A DNA stretch of 64,000 bases. It comes from Flammeovirgaceae bacterium UBA2371 (GTDB taxonomy: Bacteria > Bacteroidota > Bacteroidia > Cytophagales > Cyclobacteriaceae). Numbering within the stretch: position 1 is the stretch's first letter; every line of letters starts with the position of its first letter. The DNA lies in assembly GCA_002345965.1 (NCBI GenBank), contig DDTF01000022.1:5697-69696 (forward strand), given 5' to 3'. The notes beneath the pieces are model-generated. The model saw only the letters and a list, made by a program, of their open reading frames with translations. It ran no database searches and was not told the DNA's origin. Below, piece by piece: positions 26,493-35,970 of this stretch. Both the position numbers and the translations under genes were made by a program.

Positions 26493-29111
26493 TTACATCA
26501 CCAGCCGGTAAGTAAACTTGATGAGGAAAATATTACGCCCCTTTTCATCGAACTCGAAAGAATACTTTTCATGCTCCGGTTCTGAAGCGTAGAAAGCACC
26601 GTTGCGTTCGCGTGCCCACACTAAAAACAAGGTAGAGCCGGGAATGTACTCCCACCGCACTACGGTGTTGGAGCGAAACTGGCCAAAGTTGAAGTCGGGT
26701 TTATTAAAGTTATAGTCTCCCATACCATCGTTGTTGGCATCCACGCTGTACACATCATCTGCCAGCAGCAGGGTGGCCGGGTTGATGGGCGCAAACCGGG
26801 CACTGTACTCTGAAGCACTGGCGTTGGTGATCCGTTTGAAGTTGGTGTACTTGCCGGAAGTACCAAAGGGCTGACCGTAATACTGTACCGACAGGTTGGG
26901 TGTGAGCATGAGCGTCATGCGCATCACCAGCCGTGCGGTGGTCTGATCGATTTGTCCTACTACATAAACGTCTTCATTGTTTTCTGAGGCCGTGGCCACA
27001 TATTGCATCTGCTCACGGTTGCGACTGAAGCTCGGAGAAAGAGAGATATTCAATGCATTGACTGGTCGATAGGTCAGGTTGAGGCTGAGGTTTACGTTTC
27101 GGGAATATCCTTCCTTCCCTGTGCCCAGCTCGGGGTTGATGTTCAAGCTGAATTTTTTCCTGCGGTCAGTTTCCAGGTACATCCAAAAGTAAGTGGCCCC
27201 GGGGTATCGGATGGAAGGACCTCCCCGCAAGTCGCCATTGCTGGCACTGTTTGCAATGAAGGTGACACCACCGCCTGTTTGCCAAAAGTTGTTGAACTGC
27301 GCATGGGCGTTGGTATTTATGCCTGTATTTAAATTGCGTCCGCCAAAATCATATTCCTGCCACTGATTGATGTTGTATCGTTGCCAGCGGGTAATGCCCC
27401 GAGGTTGTAAGATGCGGTACTGCATCCAAAACCATTGTGTAATCCTGTCTGTTTGCGACAAAAATCCTACATCGTTGAGGTCCAGCTCTGGCGACTGCCA
27501 GTCGAGGTTGAAGGTACCAATGAGTTTGCCACTTTTTTTGCCCAACCGCAGGGTACCACTTGTGCCCGTGAGCGACCTGCGGGTAGGATCCAGCTCAGTG
27601 TGGTTGTTGTCAATACGCTGGAAGTACCGTTCGGAAGAGCGTTGTGTCTCTTCGATGGCTTCGGGCGTGCCTTGCACATGGCTCATTACGGCCCTGCTGC
27701 TGACAAAATATTTTCTGTCTTTCCAATGATGGGTGAAATCGATTCCTGCTGAATAGGCATTTTTGTGCAGCCACTGCAAGTTGGGATTATCCAACTGGCG
27801 GTTGGTGGCAGTAAGCATGGCGCCCACCACGGTGTTGCCTTTGTTGATGTCTTGTTGCACCCGGCCTGCCAGGTAATTGGTAAGCGGTTCTATGAGTTGT
27901 TTTCTTCTGAATCCCAGGCTGTCGATCTCCGCGTATTCGTTGGCGGTCACGCTTTCCAGCAGTCCCCATGAAAATCCTTTTTTGTTTTTACCCGTCAGCT
28001 TGGCTGCTCCCAGTATGGTGCTGCGTTCGCTTGACTTTATATACTCTGTTACATTGTCTTCCCCGGAAGCATCGGTATCCACTCCTCCCTGAGGTCTGCG
28101 GCCGATACGCCTGCTGTAGAACAGGTTGCTGCTGTTGCCAGTAACAGGAAAATCCAATGTGTTGTTGCCTTCTGTAAAAAACGGACGCTGCTCACGAAAG
28201 AACAACTCAAAGGCGCTGAGGTTGACTTGCGAGGGGTCAGCTTCTACTTGTCCGAAGTCGGGATTTACTGTCAAGTCAAGAGTGATGTCACTGGTAAGTC
28301 CGATTTTGGCATCCAGCCCTACATCGAGTCCTGAATTGGTACCTGTTACAAAAGGATTACCCTCTTCCTTGTCGAAACGTTCCGTTCTACCCACCACATA
28401 CGGTTGAATCTCCAACTGCTTCTGGGGTTTGATGCCGCGAATGCCATTCATCTCTCCCATCAGGTGCACATAGCCGCCTGCATCGGGTGGCACATATTGC
28501 CAGTGTGATCTTTCCTGTGTACGGAAAAATATGCGCGTGACATTGAGGCCCCAGGTAAGTTCAGGTTTGTTGGCAAAGCGCAGCTGACTGAGGGGGATGC
28601 GAAACTCTGCTAGCCATCCTTCTGCATCAATGCTGGTTTTCAAGTACCAGATCGGGTCCCAACCCGGATCCCAGTTGTCGCCATTGTTGGAAACGTATTC
28701 ATCCCCTTTTACACCCGACACCGAAGCGGTAAACGAGAAGGCGGTGCGCTTGTCGTAATAGCTGTCGATGTTGATTTCCACCATATCGCCATCAAAGCCA
28801 TCCCTGCGCGACATGCGTTTTACAATCTTGTCGGGTTCGGGATCGTAGGCACGTACCAGCACGTATAGGTTTTTGGCATCGTACAATATCTTGAATTTGG
28901 TATTTACGCTGGCAGGTTTTCCTTTGTCGGGTTCCACTTGAGTGAATTTGCTGTCGCTCCATTCCACCTGCTCCCAGGCAGGGTCGTTGCCATGTCCATC
29001 AATGACAGGCCCTGCCCCAGACAACCGCGCGGTGGTGTAAACTTTTAAAGAATCATTTTGCGCTTGTGCAACATAAGCCATTAAGACAAGCACAAAAGAA
29101 AATAATTTCAT
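26493..29111 (-). CDS. CBM9-like plus DUF5916 outer membrane protein
   Basis: An 872-residue exported protein (MKLFSFVLVLMAYVAQAQ signal). The N-terminal third is a carbohydrate-binding family 9-like domain (DGHGNDPAWEQVEW, KILYDAKNLYVLVRAYD, GWLAEFRIPLSQLRF). The rest is the DUF5916 beta-barrel with conserved DLTVNPDFGQVEADPSQVNLS (in parts), FFREQRPFFTEGN and FYSRRIGRRPQ. DUF5916 proteins are widespread in Bacteroidota and of unknown function, and are presumed outer membrane proteins. A paralogue lies at 37.4-39.6 kb. The gene stands alone. Confidence 0.9.
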   Translation of the reverse strand: MKLFSFVLVLMAYVAQAQNDSLKVYTTARLSGAGPVIDGHGNDPAWEQVEWSDSKFTQVEPDKGKPASVNTKFKILYDAKNLYVLVRAYDPEPDKIVKRMSRRDGFDGDMVEINIDSYYDKRTAFSFTASVSGVKGDEYVSNNGDNWDPGWDPIWYLKTSIDAEGWLAEFRIPLSQLRFANKPELTWGLNVTRIFFRTQERSHWQYVPPDAGGYVHLMGEMNGIRGIKPQKQLEIQPYVVGRTERFDKEEGNPFVTGTNSGLDVGLDAKIGLTSDITLDLTVNPDFGQVEADPSQVNLSAFELFFREQRPFFTEGNNTLDFPVTGNSSNLFYSRRIGRRPQGGVDTDASGEDNVTEYIKSSERSTILGAAKLTGKNKKGFSWGLLESVTANEYAEIDSLGFRRKQLIEPLTNYLAGRVQQDINKGNTVVGAMLTATNRQLDNPNLQWLHKNAYSAGIDFTHHWKDRKYFVSSRAVMSHVQGTPEAIEETQRSSERYFQRIDNNHTELDPTRRSLTGTSGTLRLGKKSGKLIGTFNLDWQSPELDLNDVGFLSQTDRITQWFWMQYRILQPRGITRWQRYNINQWQEYDFGGRNLNTGINTNAHAQFNNFWQTGGGVTFIANSASNGDLRGGPSIRYPGATYFWMYLETDRRKKFSLNINPELGTGKEGYSRNVNLSLNLTYRPVNALNISLSPSFSRNREQMQYVATASENNEDVYVVGQIDQTTARLVMRMTLMLTPNLSVQYYGQPFGTSGKYTNFKRITNASASEYSARFAPINPATLLLADDVYSVDANNDGMGDYNFNKPDFNFGQFRSNTVVRWEYIPGSTLFLVWARERNGAFYASEPEHEKYSFEFDEKGRNIFLIKFTYRLVM

Positions 29112-29433
29112 GAGGAGATGGTGGTTGGTTGATAAAGTATACTGTCCTTGGCCCGTTTAGTTACAGAAATGGCTATGTTAAAATCGTTTTAACGGAAAAT
29201 AATGAATAGGGTTATTCTGTCATTTCAGGATAACCCAAATGGGATGATTAATCTCTTGTTTAAAATAAAAAGATGTCCGATAATGAAGTGACCGGACAGT
29301 CAACTGACCGAATTTGGTCGCAGATCAATCTCCCGGTTCACCTTTGTGGCAATCAAGAGAGAGGAGATAGGCCTTTGCCTATGGATTGAAGAAATAAGGA
29401 ATTGAAAAAGTTAAATCAACTACTTACATAGGA
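29112..29433. other. 322-base intergenic region with no gene seen
   Basis: Between the DUF5916 and KAS III genes, both on the minus strand, no open frame of note exists. Two small hairpins can be drawn (GACC-GAATTT-GGTC near 29317 and ATAGGC-CTTT-GCCTAT at 29367-29382), neither followed by a T run on the minus strand. The region should hold the promoter of the DUF5916 gene, but I see no TAnnTTTG box. Confidence 0.5.
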
Positions 29434-30495
29434 TCAGAATTGATACAACACTGCATTGATGTTCATGCCTGCGCCTACAGCAGCCATTACAATTTTGTCG
29501 CCACGCTGAATGTCATGACCTTCTAACTCTCCTTTTATTATCAAATCGAGCAAGGTAGGTACGGTGGCTACGGAACTGTTGCCCAGCCACCCGATGGTCA
29601 TGGGCATTACCTCCATTGGTGCATGGTCAATGCCATACAATTTAAAGAGCCGCTCCAGGATGGCCGCATCCATTTTTTCATTGGCCTGGTGGATCAATAC
29701 TTTCTTTACTTCACTGATGTGTACCCCTGCCTTGTCCAGTACCTCTTTGACTACCAGCGGCACATGGTTGAGCGCAAACTCATACACTTTGCGGCCATTC
29801 ATTTTGATGAAGAGTCCATCGTTGTCTTCGATGGTATTGGAGGGTCCCATGGTAAGTGCATCGATGTAGTTGAGGGCAAAGGTTTGTGTTTTATGTGCGA
29901 TTACCCCCTGCTCACTTTCGCTGGCTTCCAGAATGGCGGCACCACTTCCATCGCTGAAGATCATGCTGTCGCGATCGTGCGGGTCTACCAGTCGCGACAA
30001 GGTTTCCGTACCAATCACCAGGCACCTTTTGGCTGCGCCCGCTTTAATGAACAGGTGTGCCTGTATCAATGCTTCTACCCAACCCGGGCAACCGAAAGCC
30101 ATATCATAAGCCACGCAGTCGGGATTTTGTATTTGCAGTTTCGATTTGATGCGAGAAGCTACAGAAGGCAAGAGGTTGGAACGGTTGCTGTTGTGGGCCA
30201 CATCACCAAAGTTGTGTGCTACGATCAGGTAGTCCAGACTTTCTTTGTCGATGCCTGCAGCGGTGATGGCTTGTTGTGCCGCCAGCACACCGATATCAGA
30301 AGTTTGCTGATGAGGCTGCGCGTATCTGCGCTCGGCTATGCCCGTAATGGCCTGAAATTTTTCTATGACATAGGAGTTGTTTTGCTTTAGCGCGGCACCA
30401 CCCTTTTCCAAAAACTGATGTTCGGCAAATGTAGCATTGGCTACTTTTATTTCAGGGATATAACTGCCCGTTCCGATGATTACTGATTGCATCAT
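29434..30495 (-). CDS. 3-oxoacyl-ACP synthase III (KAS III) family protein
   Basis: Start at the ATG at 30495 (MMQSVIIGTGSYIPE), eleven bases after a TAnnTTTG box; an upstream extension is unlikely. The 353-residue protein has the KAS III triad: Cys in AFGCPGW (about 135), His in IHQANEK (about 268) and Asn in WLGNSSVAT (about 306). The motif GTETLSR and FSDGSGAAIL also fit. KAS III enzymes start fatty acid synthesis or load special acyl chains. No ACP or other fatty acid gene is nearby, so this may be a side-pathway enzyme rather than the housekeeping FabH. Confidence 0.9.
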   Translation of the reverse strand: MMQSVIIGTGSYIPEIKVANATFAEHQFLEKGGAALKQNNSYVIEKFQAITGIAERRYAQPHQQTSDIGVLAAQQAITAAGIDKESLDYLIVAHNFGDVAHNSNRSNLLPSVASRIKSKLQIQNPDCVAYDMAFGCPGWVEALIQAHLFIKAGAAKRCLVIGTETLSRLVDPHDRDSMIFSDGSGAAILEASESEQGVIAHKTQTFALNYIDALTMGPSNTIEDNDGLFIKMNGRKVYEFALNHVPLVVKEVLDKAGVHISEVKKVLIHQANEKMDAAILERLFKLYGIDHAPMEVMPMTIGWLGNSSVATVPTLLDLIIKGELEGHDIQRGDKIVMAAVGAGMNINAVLYQF

Positions 30496-30505
30496 AATGT
30501 ATATA

Positions 30506-30513
30506 CAAAGATA
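30506..30513 (-). promoter_or_regulatory. candidate -7 box of the KAS III gene
   Basis: TATCTTTG on the minus strand fits TAnnTTTG exactly and lies eleven bases before the start codon. No clear TTTG box is found at the expected distance upstream, so support is from the -7 element and position only. Confidence 0.3.
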
Positions 30514-30766
30514 ACGCATCCATCAGCCGTTCGATATGACTTACGACAAAAATGAAAAATAAAGTTGCAGACCTAACAAACGATCGTAAAAGAAAAGGGG
30601 GGTAATCTGGTTGTTTTAGATTTTAATTTGGGTCTTCAAAATTTCAAGATAAGCCATGGTGCCAAGTTGTAACTACATAAATTATCGAGGACTTATGAAC
30701 GCTCCAATGGGACACCATACAAAAAGTTCTTTTTCTTTATTATTACATTTGATTCATGGACAATCA

Positions 30767-31312
30767 ATGAAATTTAAAACTGCATTTTATTTTGTATTTT
30801 ATTTAACTCTCCAATCTTGCGAGAAAGATCTAACTGACGGTTTTGCAATCAATACGGAAGAGGGACCTGTTAATATTTACTTAGAAAGCACACCTGATGC
30901 GAATTATCTGGTCTGCAGCGATGCCAGTGAGAATATTCATAAATGGCCGTTAAGATATCCAGTCTTTAAGCTGCTTAAGGGAGATGTTGATGCTGATGGC
31001 TTTGATGATGTATTAGTAGGCGTTGTCAAGTCCACCCGTTTTGACACGACATTGCGCAAGCGATTGTTCATTTTTGGGGTCGCTGATAAGACAATAATAC
31101 CCAAATGGCTGGGATCATCAGTAAGCCATCCACTTGAAGATTTCACAGTGCGTTTTAACGGGAAGCAAACCTTAATCAGGACTATAGAAGTGGAAACCGA
31201 TGGCAGTTACCTTATGGCAGAATATGAATGGTACGGATTTGGCCCCTCGTTCAGGGAATACTTAAAAAGAAATATCTCCCTGAGTGAGGCTAAGGTATTT
31301 CTTCATAAATAG
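30767..31312 (+). CDS. lipoprotein with a DxDxDG calcium-type loop, unknown
   Basis: The open frame begins earlier, but the ATG at 30767 gives a clear lipoprotein signal (MKFKTAFYFVFYLTLQSC). The 181-residue product contains GDVDADGFDDVLVGV, a DxDxDG loop followed by a hydrophobic strand as in FG-GAP/VCBS repeats, so one calcium-binding propeller-like blade is plausible. The rest has no recognised motif. It is the first of three consecutive lipoprotein genes, 20 bases before the DUF3160 gene. Confidence 0.75.
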   Translation: MKFKTAFYFVFYLTLQSCEKDLTDGFAINTEEGPVNIYLESTPDANYLVCSDASENIHKWPLRYPVFKLLKGDVDADGFDDVLVGVVKSTRFDTTLRKRLFIFGVADKTIIPKWLGSSVSHPLEDFTVRFNGKQTLIRTIEVETDGSYLMAEYEWYGFGPSFREYLKRNISLSEAKVFLHK

Positions 31313-31332
31313 GAAATTGTTTAACTTCAATC

Positions 31333-33864
31333 ATGCGATTGTTAATACTATTCCGACTCCCACACAGATTTAAGGTATCATTATCTTTCATCTTAATTAT
31401 TTTGTTATTTTCCTCCTGTTCTTCAAAGAAAGACAGTGATCAGTTGTCCTCGTCAAGTCAATCCTTGGAAGATCCTAAGGGAAGTATTGAGGACAACAAC
31501 ACCCAGATAGAAGGTTCTGATTACGTTGTAAGTGCTGCTGACCGCACATGGGACACCGTAGCGTTTGAGGTCCTGCGTAGCCAACTGCCTGAATTTGATT
31601 TCAAGCAAGACATCAGTTCGTTGTCAGTCCAGGAACTCAGATTTTTACGCAACACGATTCCTGCCAGGTATGGTTATTTGTTCATGCACGATGATCTGAG
31701 GAATTACTTTTATCGCACCCCATGGTATAAGGCGCTGATGGAGTCCAGATGGTATGGTGACTGTAAATACAGTGGTTTGAGGCCAGCTCCTCCAATCACT
31801 TATACTGATGAGGAAATTGCGTTCATGGACAGGGTGAAAAAAATGGAAGATTCCAAGCTTGCACAGAACTATATCATCCGGGATGGTTTTCGCTATGCCA
31901 ATGTTAACAACATCGTAAATGCATGGCAATTTGAAAGTATACCTTCTAAGCTATTAGATGGACTCGATCGAAATGGATTTGCTATCATACCGAACAATAA
32001 TGTGCAGTTCTTCCATTTGTACGAGCAAAATGACTACAGCCAAGTTCAAAATTTTGTATCTACAGATATGTATCTTCAATTATTTCACATGCATTTTTCG
32101 TTTATGTTAAGAGGCCTGGAGGAAGAGCAATTTGTTCCGATACTAAGAGAGCTGTTGAATGGTCTCCAAGAATACTCGAATGTAATTAGTACACAGGAAA
32201 AAGATGCAACAATCATAGATGCAATCAATTACAATGCAGCTTTTTATTCTATTCCCCTTAGTATACTGGAGGAAAAAAATATTTCATTGCCGGAAAAGTA
32301 CAAAAAAAGTGTTACTGCCGAGTTAGCAAATATCAAAAATCAAGTAACAGCCTTTTCCTTATTACTCCCCTCCTATACAGATAATATGTTTCCATATGAC
32401 TTGTTTAAACCTAGGGGCCATTACACACGGACGGACATCTTGCAGAGATATTTTAAAGCCATGCAATGGCTTCAAACAGCTCCTTATTGTTTAAAGGAGG
32501 AAACTGATTTTAAAAGGGCAATGGTAGCTGCTTTTATGCTTAATAATGGAAAGGGGAAATCAGGTAAAAGTTTAACAACTCTTTACAAGTCTATCTTAGA
32601 CCCTACTTCCTTTCTTGTTGGTCAGCCAGATAACCTATCACTTCTTGATATTTGCAACATACTTAATAGTAAAAACATAAAAACATTAAGCGATGCACTG
32701 AAGCCTGAAACACTGAATTCGGTGAGAAAAGAATTGGCTAGTCTACAGGGCAAAAATATGATAAAACCAAAAATTGAGCTCACCTGTTCTGATAAAATCA
32801 ATTTTATGCCATCCCGGTTTGTCCTTGATAATGAAATTCTTCAGGAAATGACAGATACTGATCGCAGGCCCTATCCAAAAGGACTTGATGTGCTGGCCGC
32901 ATTTGGCAGTGTGGCCGCAGAAGGGGTTTTAAATGAACGCGGACAAGAAAGTAATAATTGGGACATGTTTCTTCCAAAATTGGAAAAGATGAAATCCAAG
33001 TATAAGAATTATGAACATTGGGATGAGACAGTGTATGCCAAATGGATAAAGGGACTGACAGCACTACTCGAACCTAACAAATCCTATCCTGCCTTTATGC
33101 AATTGCCATCATGGAACAGAAAGAATCTTAACACCGCTCTTGCTTCTTGGGCAGAGCTCAAGCATGACGCCATTCTTTATGCAGAGCAACCATCAGGTGC
33201 CGAATGTGGAGGTGGTGAAGATTGTGCACCTCCTCCTGATCCGTATGTAGTTGGATACGTAGAGCCCAACATCAATTATTGGAAAGAGGCCTTGGAACTG
33301 CTCGATATTACTGAGTCTTTACTCACTAAGCATAACCTGTTTAACAATTCACTCAAGTATCAGCAAGAACGGATAAAAGAACTATGCACTTTTTTGCTCA
33401 TAGCAAGTGAAAAAGAACTGCGTGGTGAAAAGCTTACTGAACAAGAGTACAGGACCATTGAAATCATTGGATCTACTGTTGAGGGTATCACCAATTCAAT
33501 AGTAGGTGTGTCTGATTGGAGTTTTGTGTCGGGTCCGGATAAAGAGGTGGCAGTGGTAGCTGATATTTATACTCAAAATGTTGGAGAAAAAGCTGGAATT
33601 CTGCACGCGGCTGTTGGTCATGTCAATGACCTCTATGTGGTAGTTGAAATCGAAGGTTATTTATACCTTACTAAAGGAGCTACTTTTAGTTATTATGAAT
33701 TTCCACAACCCCTTAACAATCGGTTAACCGATGAAGCCTGGCAAGAGATGTTAAAAAAAGGGGAAGTTTACCCACCACCACCATGGATGAAGGATGTAAC
33801 CATTGTTTTGGATAAAGGCATCAAGCCTAAAGTCAGGGCTTATACTTACAGTTCGGGGTGTTGA
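31333..33864 (+). CDS. DUF3160 lipoprotein
   Basis: An 843-residue lipoprotein (MRLLILFRLPHRFKVS to LFSSC). The central region has the DUF3160 look: NFVSTDMYLQLFHMHFSFML, LFKPRGHYTRTD, YFKAMQWLQ, then VLAAFGSVAAEGVL, and in the last third DWSFVSGPDKEVAVVADIYTQ with AVGHVNDLYVVVEIEG (all in parts). A cluster ECGGGEDCAPPPDPYV probably forms a disulphide loop. DUF3160 proteins are large extracytoplasmic proteins of unknown role in bacteria and archaea. The gene overlaps the start of the CapA gene by 7 bases, arguing for a joint function. Confidence 0.88.
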   Translation: MRLLILFRLPHRFKVSLSFILIILLFSSCSSKKDSDQLSSSSQSLEDPKGSIEDNNTQIEGSDYVVSAADRTWDTVAFEVLRSQLPEFDFKQDISSLSVQELRFLRNTIPARYGYLFMHDDLRNYFYRTPWYKALMESRWYGDCKYSGLRPAPPITYTDEEIAFMDRVKKMEDSKLAQNYIIRDGFRYANVNNIVNAWQFESIPSKLLDGLDRNGFAIIPNNNVQFFHLYEQNDYSQVQNFVSTDMYLQLFHMHFSFMLRGLEEEQFVPILRELLNGLQEYSNVISTQEKDATIIDAINYNAAFYSIPLSILEEKNISLPEKYKKSVTAELANIKNQVTAFSLLLPSYTDNMFPYDLFKPRGHYTRTDILQRYFKAMQWLQTAPYCLKEETDFKRAMVAAFMLNNGKGKSGKSLTTLYKSILDPTSFLVGQPDNLSLLDICNILNSKNIKTLSDALKPETLNSVRKELASLQGKNMIKPKIELTCSDKINFMPSRFVLDNEILQEMTDTDRRPYPKGLDVLAAFGSVAAEGVLNERGQESNNWDMFLPKLEKMKSKYKNYEHWDETVYAKWIKGLTALLEPNKSYPAFMQLPSWNRKNLNTALASWAELKHDAILYAEQPSGAECGGGEDCAPPPDPYVVGYVEPNINYWKEALELLDITESLLTKHNLFNNSLKYQQERIKELCTFLLIASEKELRGEKLTEQEYRTIEIIGSTVEGITNSIVGVSDWSFVSGPDKEVAVVADIYTQNVGEKAGILHAAVGHVNDLYVVVEIEGYLYLTKGATFSYYEFPQPLNNRLTDEAWQEMLKKGEVYPPPPWMKDVTIVLDKGIKPKVRAYTYSSGC

Positions 33865-34826
33865 GAGTTATTTCAATTCTAATCTTGGCTATCTTATCTG
33901 GCTGTAGATCTGACGATGTGCTGGTGATTGTATTTGGCGGGGATGTCATGCTCGATAGAGGTATTCGCCAACAAATTCAAGTAAAGGGTGTAGATTATTT
34001 TACATCAGATATTAAGCAAGTCTTTGATGATGCAGATTACTCTGTCATTAACCTCGAATGTCCTGCAACTCATGAAGGGGCTCCCATAGCTAAGAAATTC
34101 ATGTTTAGGGCAGATCCTGAATGGCTTCCCCAACTTAGCTCAGCAGGCATCACACACAGTATTCTTGCCAACAACCATAGTTACGATCAGGGAAGAACGG
34201 GACTCATTTCCACCGCTGACCACCTTAACAGCTCAAAGATAACACCCATAGGATACGGAGAAACCCAAAAACTTGCTTGTGAGCCGGTGCTAATCCGTAA
34301 GCATGAAATTGACGTGGCTATTTTTTCCAGTGTAACTTTGGGACTTGAAGGATGGATGTATCTAGAAGATGAGCCCGGCATGTGCCAGGCCACCATCGGT
34401 AATTTGAAAGAAAGTATTTCGAACTACAAACTCAGACATCCAACATCTTTCATTATTGTTACCCTTCATTGGGGAATTGAGTATCAATTATTTCCTACAG
34501 ATGCGCAACAAAGACAGGCTGCTGAACTTGTAAGAGCGGGGGCAGATGCTATTGTAGGGCATCATCCACATGTTATACAAAGCTTCGAGTTGATTGATGG
34601 GAAGCCGGTTTTCTACAGCATTGGTAATTTAATTTTTGACAATCCCCATCCATTAGCTGCAGAAGGAATACTTGTCAGGTTTTCTATCATGAAAAATAAT
34701 AGCCAAACTAAGATAATACCTTATAGAATTATCAATGGCAAACCTTTTTTGATGGATGAAAAAGAAAAGTTGAATTTGTTCCCTCGATTAGATCGCATAT
34801 CCAATGAACTAAAATTGGTATGGTGA
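33858..34826 (+). CDS. CapA-family (poly-gamma-glutamate type) lipoprotein
   Basis: Translation must begin at GTG 33858 (or TTG 33861), overlapping the DUF3160 stop. The 322-residue product has a lipoprotein signal (VISILILAILSGC) and the full CapA metallophosphoesterase-like pattern: GGDVMLDRG, NLECPATH, ILANNHSYDQGRTGL, TLHWGIEYQ, GHHPHVIQ and YSIGNLIFDN. CapA in Gram-positives works with CapBC in poly-gamma-glutamate capsule formation; no capB or capC is present, so another role is likely. It ends 7 bases before a convergent gene. Confidence 0.9.
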   Translation: MLRVISILILAILSGCRSDDVLVIVFGGDVMLDRGIRQQIQVKGVDYFTSDIKQVFDDADYSVINLECPATHEGAPIAKKFMFRADPEWLPQLSSAGITHSILANNHSYDQGRTGLISTADHLNSSKITPIGYGETQKLACEPVLIRKHEIDVAIFSSVTLGLEGWMYLEDEPGMCQATIGNLKESISNYKLRHPTSFIIVTLHWGIEYQLFPTDAQQRQAAELVRAGADAIVGHHPHVIQSFELIDGKPVFYSIGNLIFDNPHPLAAEGILVRFSIMKNNSQTKIIPYRIINGKPFLMDEKEKLNLFPRLDRISNELKLVW

Positions 34827-34833
34827 ACTCTGT

Positions 34834-35409
34834 TTACACAGCTTCCATCAACTTACTCTTCAATGCTTCCAATCTTTTCTTATTGGCTACGTGCCAGCTC
34901 TTATGTTCCCACCGGCCCAGCAACCCAACTACAATACAGAATACTGCAATGCCAGTTACCTGCATTACCGACCAGCCTTCCAGAATGGCAGTGCCCAACA
35001 TAAGCAATGAAAATAAAATCCAATAGATGAGCATGCTGTATGACAAACGAGCGCGGTAGTTGGCATTGTTGATGGCATGATCGAGGTCGCCCAGCATCGT
35101 ACGATCAAACCGATTCTCATTTTTCAACCGTTTCTGTCTAATGATCAATACATACACTGCTGCAGCCAGCATGACTGCACCCAGCGCGCTGACATACGGG
35201 TGAGTGTTGTGTCTGATCATGTTCATTCCGATGATCGAACCTCCGGCAAGTAGATTTGAAAAAATCATCGCCCATTCCATTTTATTAACAAATCGACTGC
35301 CTTTGCGTTTCTTTCGCTGAATATTTTCCTGTAACAGTTGCTCATCAATTACATATTGATGTTGTTGATCTTGTTCATTCCATATTTTCTTCATGTCTTC
35401 AATATTCAT
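34834..35409 (-). CDS. membrane protein coupled to an ECF sigma factor, probable anti-sigma
   Basis: A 191-residue protein with a cytoplasmic N-terminus (MNIEDMKKIWNEQDQQ) and four likely membrane segments in two pairs (about 48-85 and 125-165). It lacks a recognised zinc anti-sigma motif. Its start overlaps the stop of the ECF sigma gene by 4 bases, and such translationally coupled membrane partners usually hold the sigma factor inactive. That role is inferred from position only. Confidence 0.75.
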   Translation of the reverse strand: MNIEDMKKIWNEQDQQHQYVIDEQLLQENIQRKKRKGSRFVNKMEWAMIFSNLLAGGSIIGMNMIRHNTHPYVSALGAVMLAAAVYVLIIRQKRLKNENRFDRTMLGDLDHAINNANYRARLSYSMLIYWILFSLLMLGTAILEGWSVMQVTGIAVFCIVVGLLGRWEHKSWHVANKKRLEALKSKLMEAV

Positions 35410-35906
35410 GATACTACATTTATATTTTTTGACTGGTCGGTAAGGTACTTTTTGATGCGGTGGATTTTTACAGCCACATTGCCTTCTGAAATTCCCAATA
35501 TGTCGCCCATTTCTTTGTAACTCAAATCATCCAGTAGTAAGAGACATAACGACCGGTCTATTTCATTGAGTCTGCTTATTTGTTCATAGAGCCATTCAAT
35601 TCGTGCATTAGGCGTCTCCGTTTTGATCGCTACTTTATGATCCAATTCATGGCTACCCGTAATCACTTTTCTTTCTTTACTCTTCCACCTCAGCGCGGTA
35701 TTGAGTGCTATCCTGTAAATCCAGGTGGTGACGGCAGATTCATTTCTGAAATTGGGAATAGAGCGCCACACCTGAAGTGATATCTCCTGAAACAGGTCGT
35801 CACGGTCTTCCTCTGTGAAGGCATAGGCCCTCACGATCTTAAAGAGCAACGCCTTGTAGTTACCCAACCACTGCTTAAATACTTCATTTTGCTCCTTATC
35901 CGTCAT
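35406..35906 (-). CDS. ECF-type RNA polymerase sigma factor
   Basis: A 166-residue sigma-70 family protein. Region 2 is at about residues 14-80 (AYAFTEEDRDDLFQEISLQVW, then SAVTTWIYRIALNTALRWK in parts) and region 4 at about 115-155 (LDDLSYKEMGDILGISEGNVAVKIHRIKK in parts). Region 1 and 3 are absent, as in ECF factors. It is the first gene of a two-gene unit with the membrane protein above. The stimulus is unknown. Confidence 0.92.
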   Translation of the reverse strand: MTDKEQNEVFKQWLGNYKALLFKIVRAYAFTEEDRDDLFQEISLQVWRSIPNFRNESAVTTWIYRIALNTALRWKSKERKVITGSHELDHKVAIKTETPNARIEWLYEQISRLNEIDRSLCLLLLDDLSYKEMGDILGISEGNVAVKIHRIKKYLTDQSKNINVVS

Positions 35907-35970
35907 CTACCTCATTAGTATCCAAGAATTTACCAATCCTTACAGCTGAATGCAAAAAAATTAGGGGATG

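Noticed and set aside
29623..30390. 255-codon plus-strand open frame inside the KAS III gene
   Set aside because: It lies antisense to a gene with all catalytic residues and shows no signal, domain or sensible composition.
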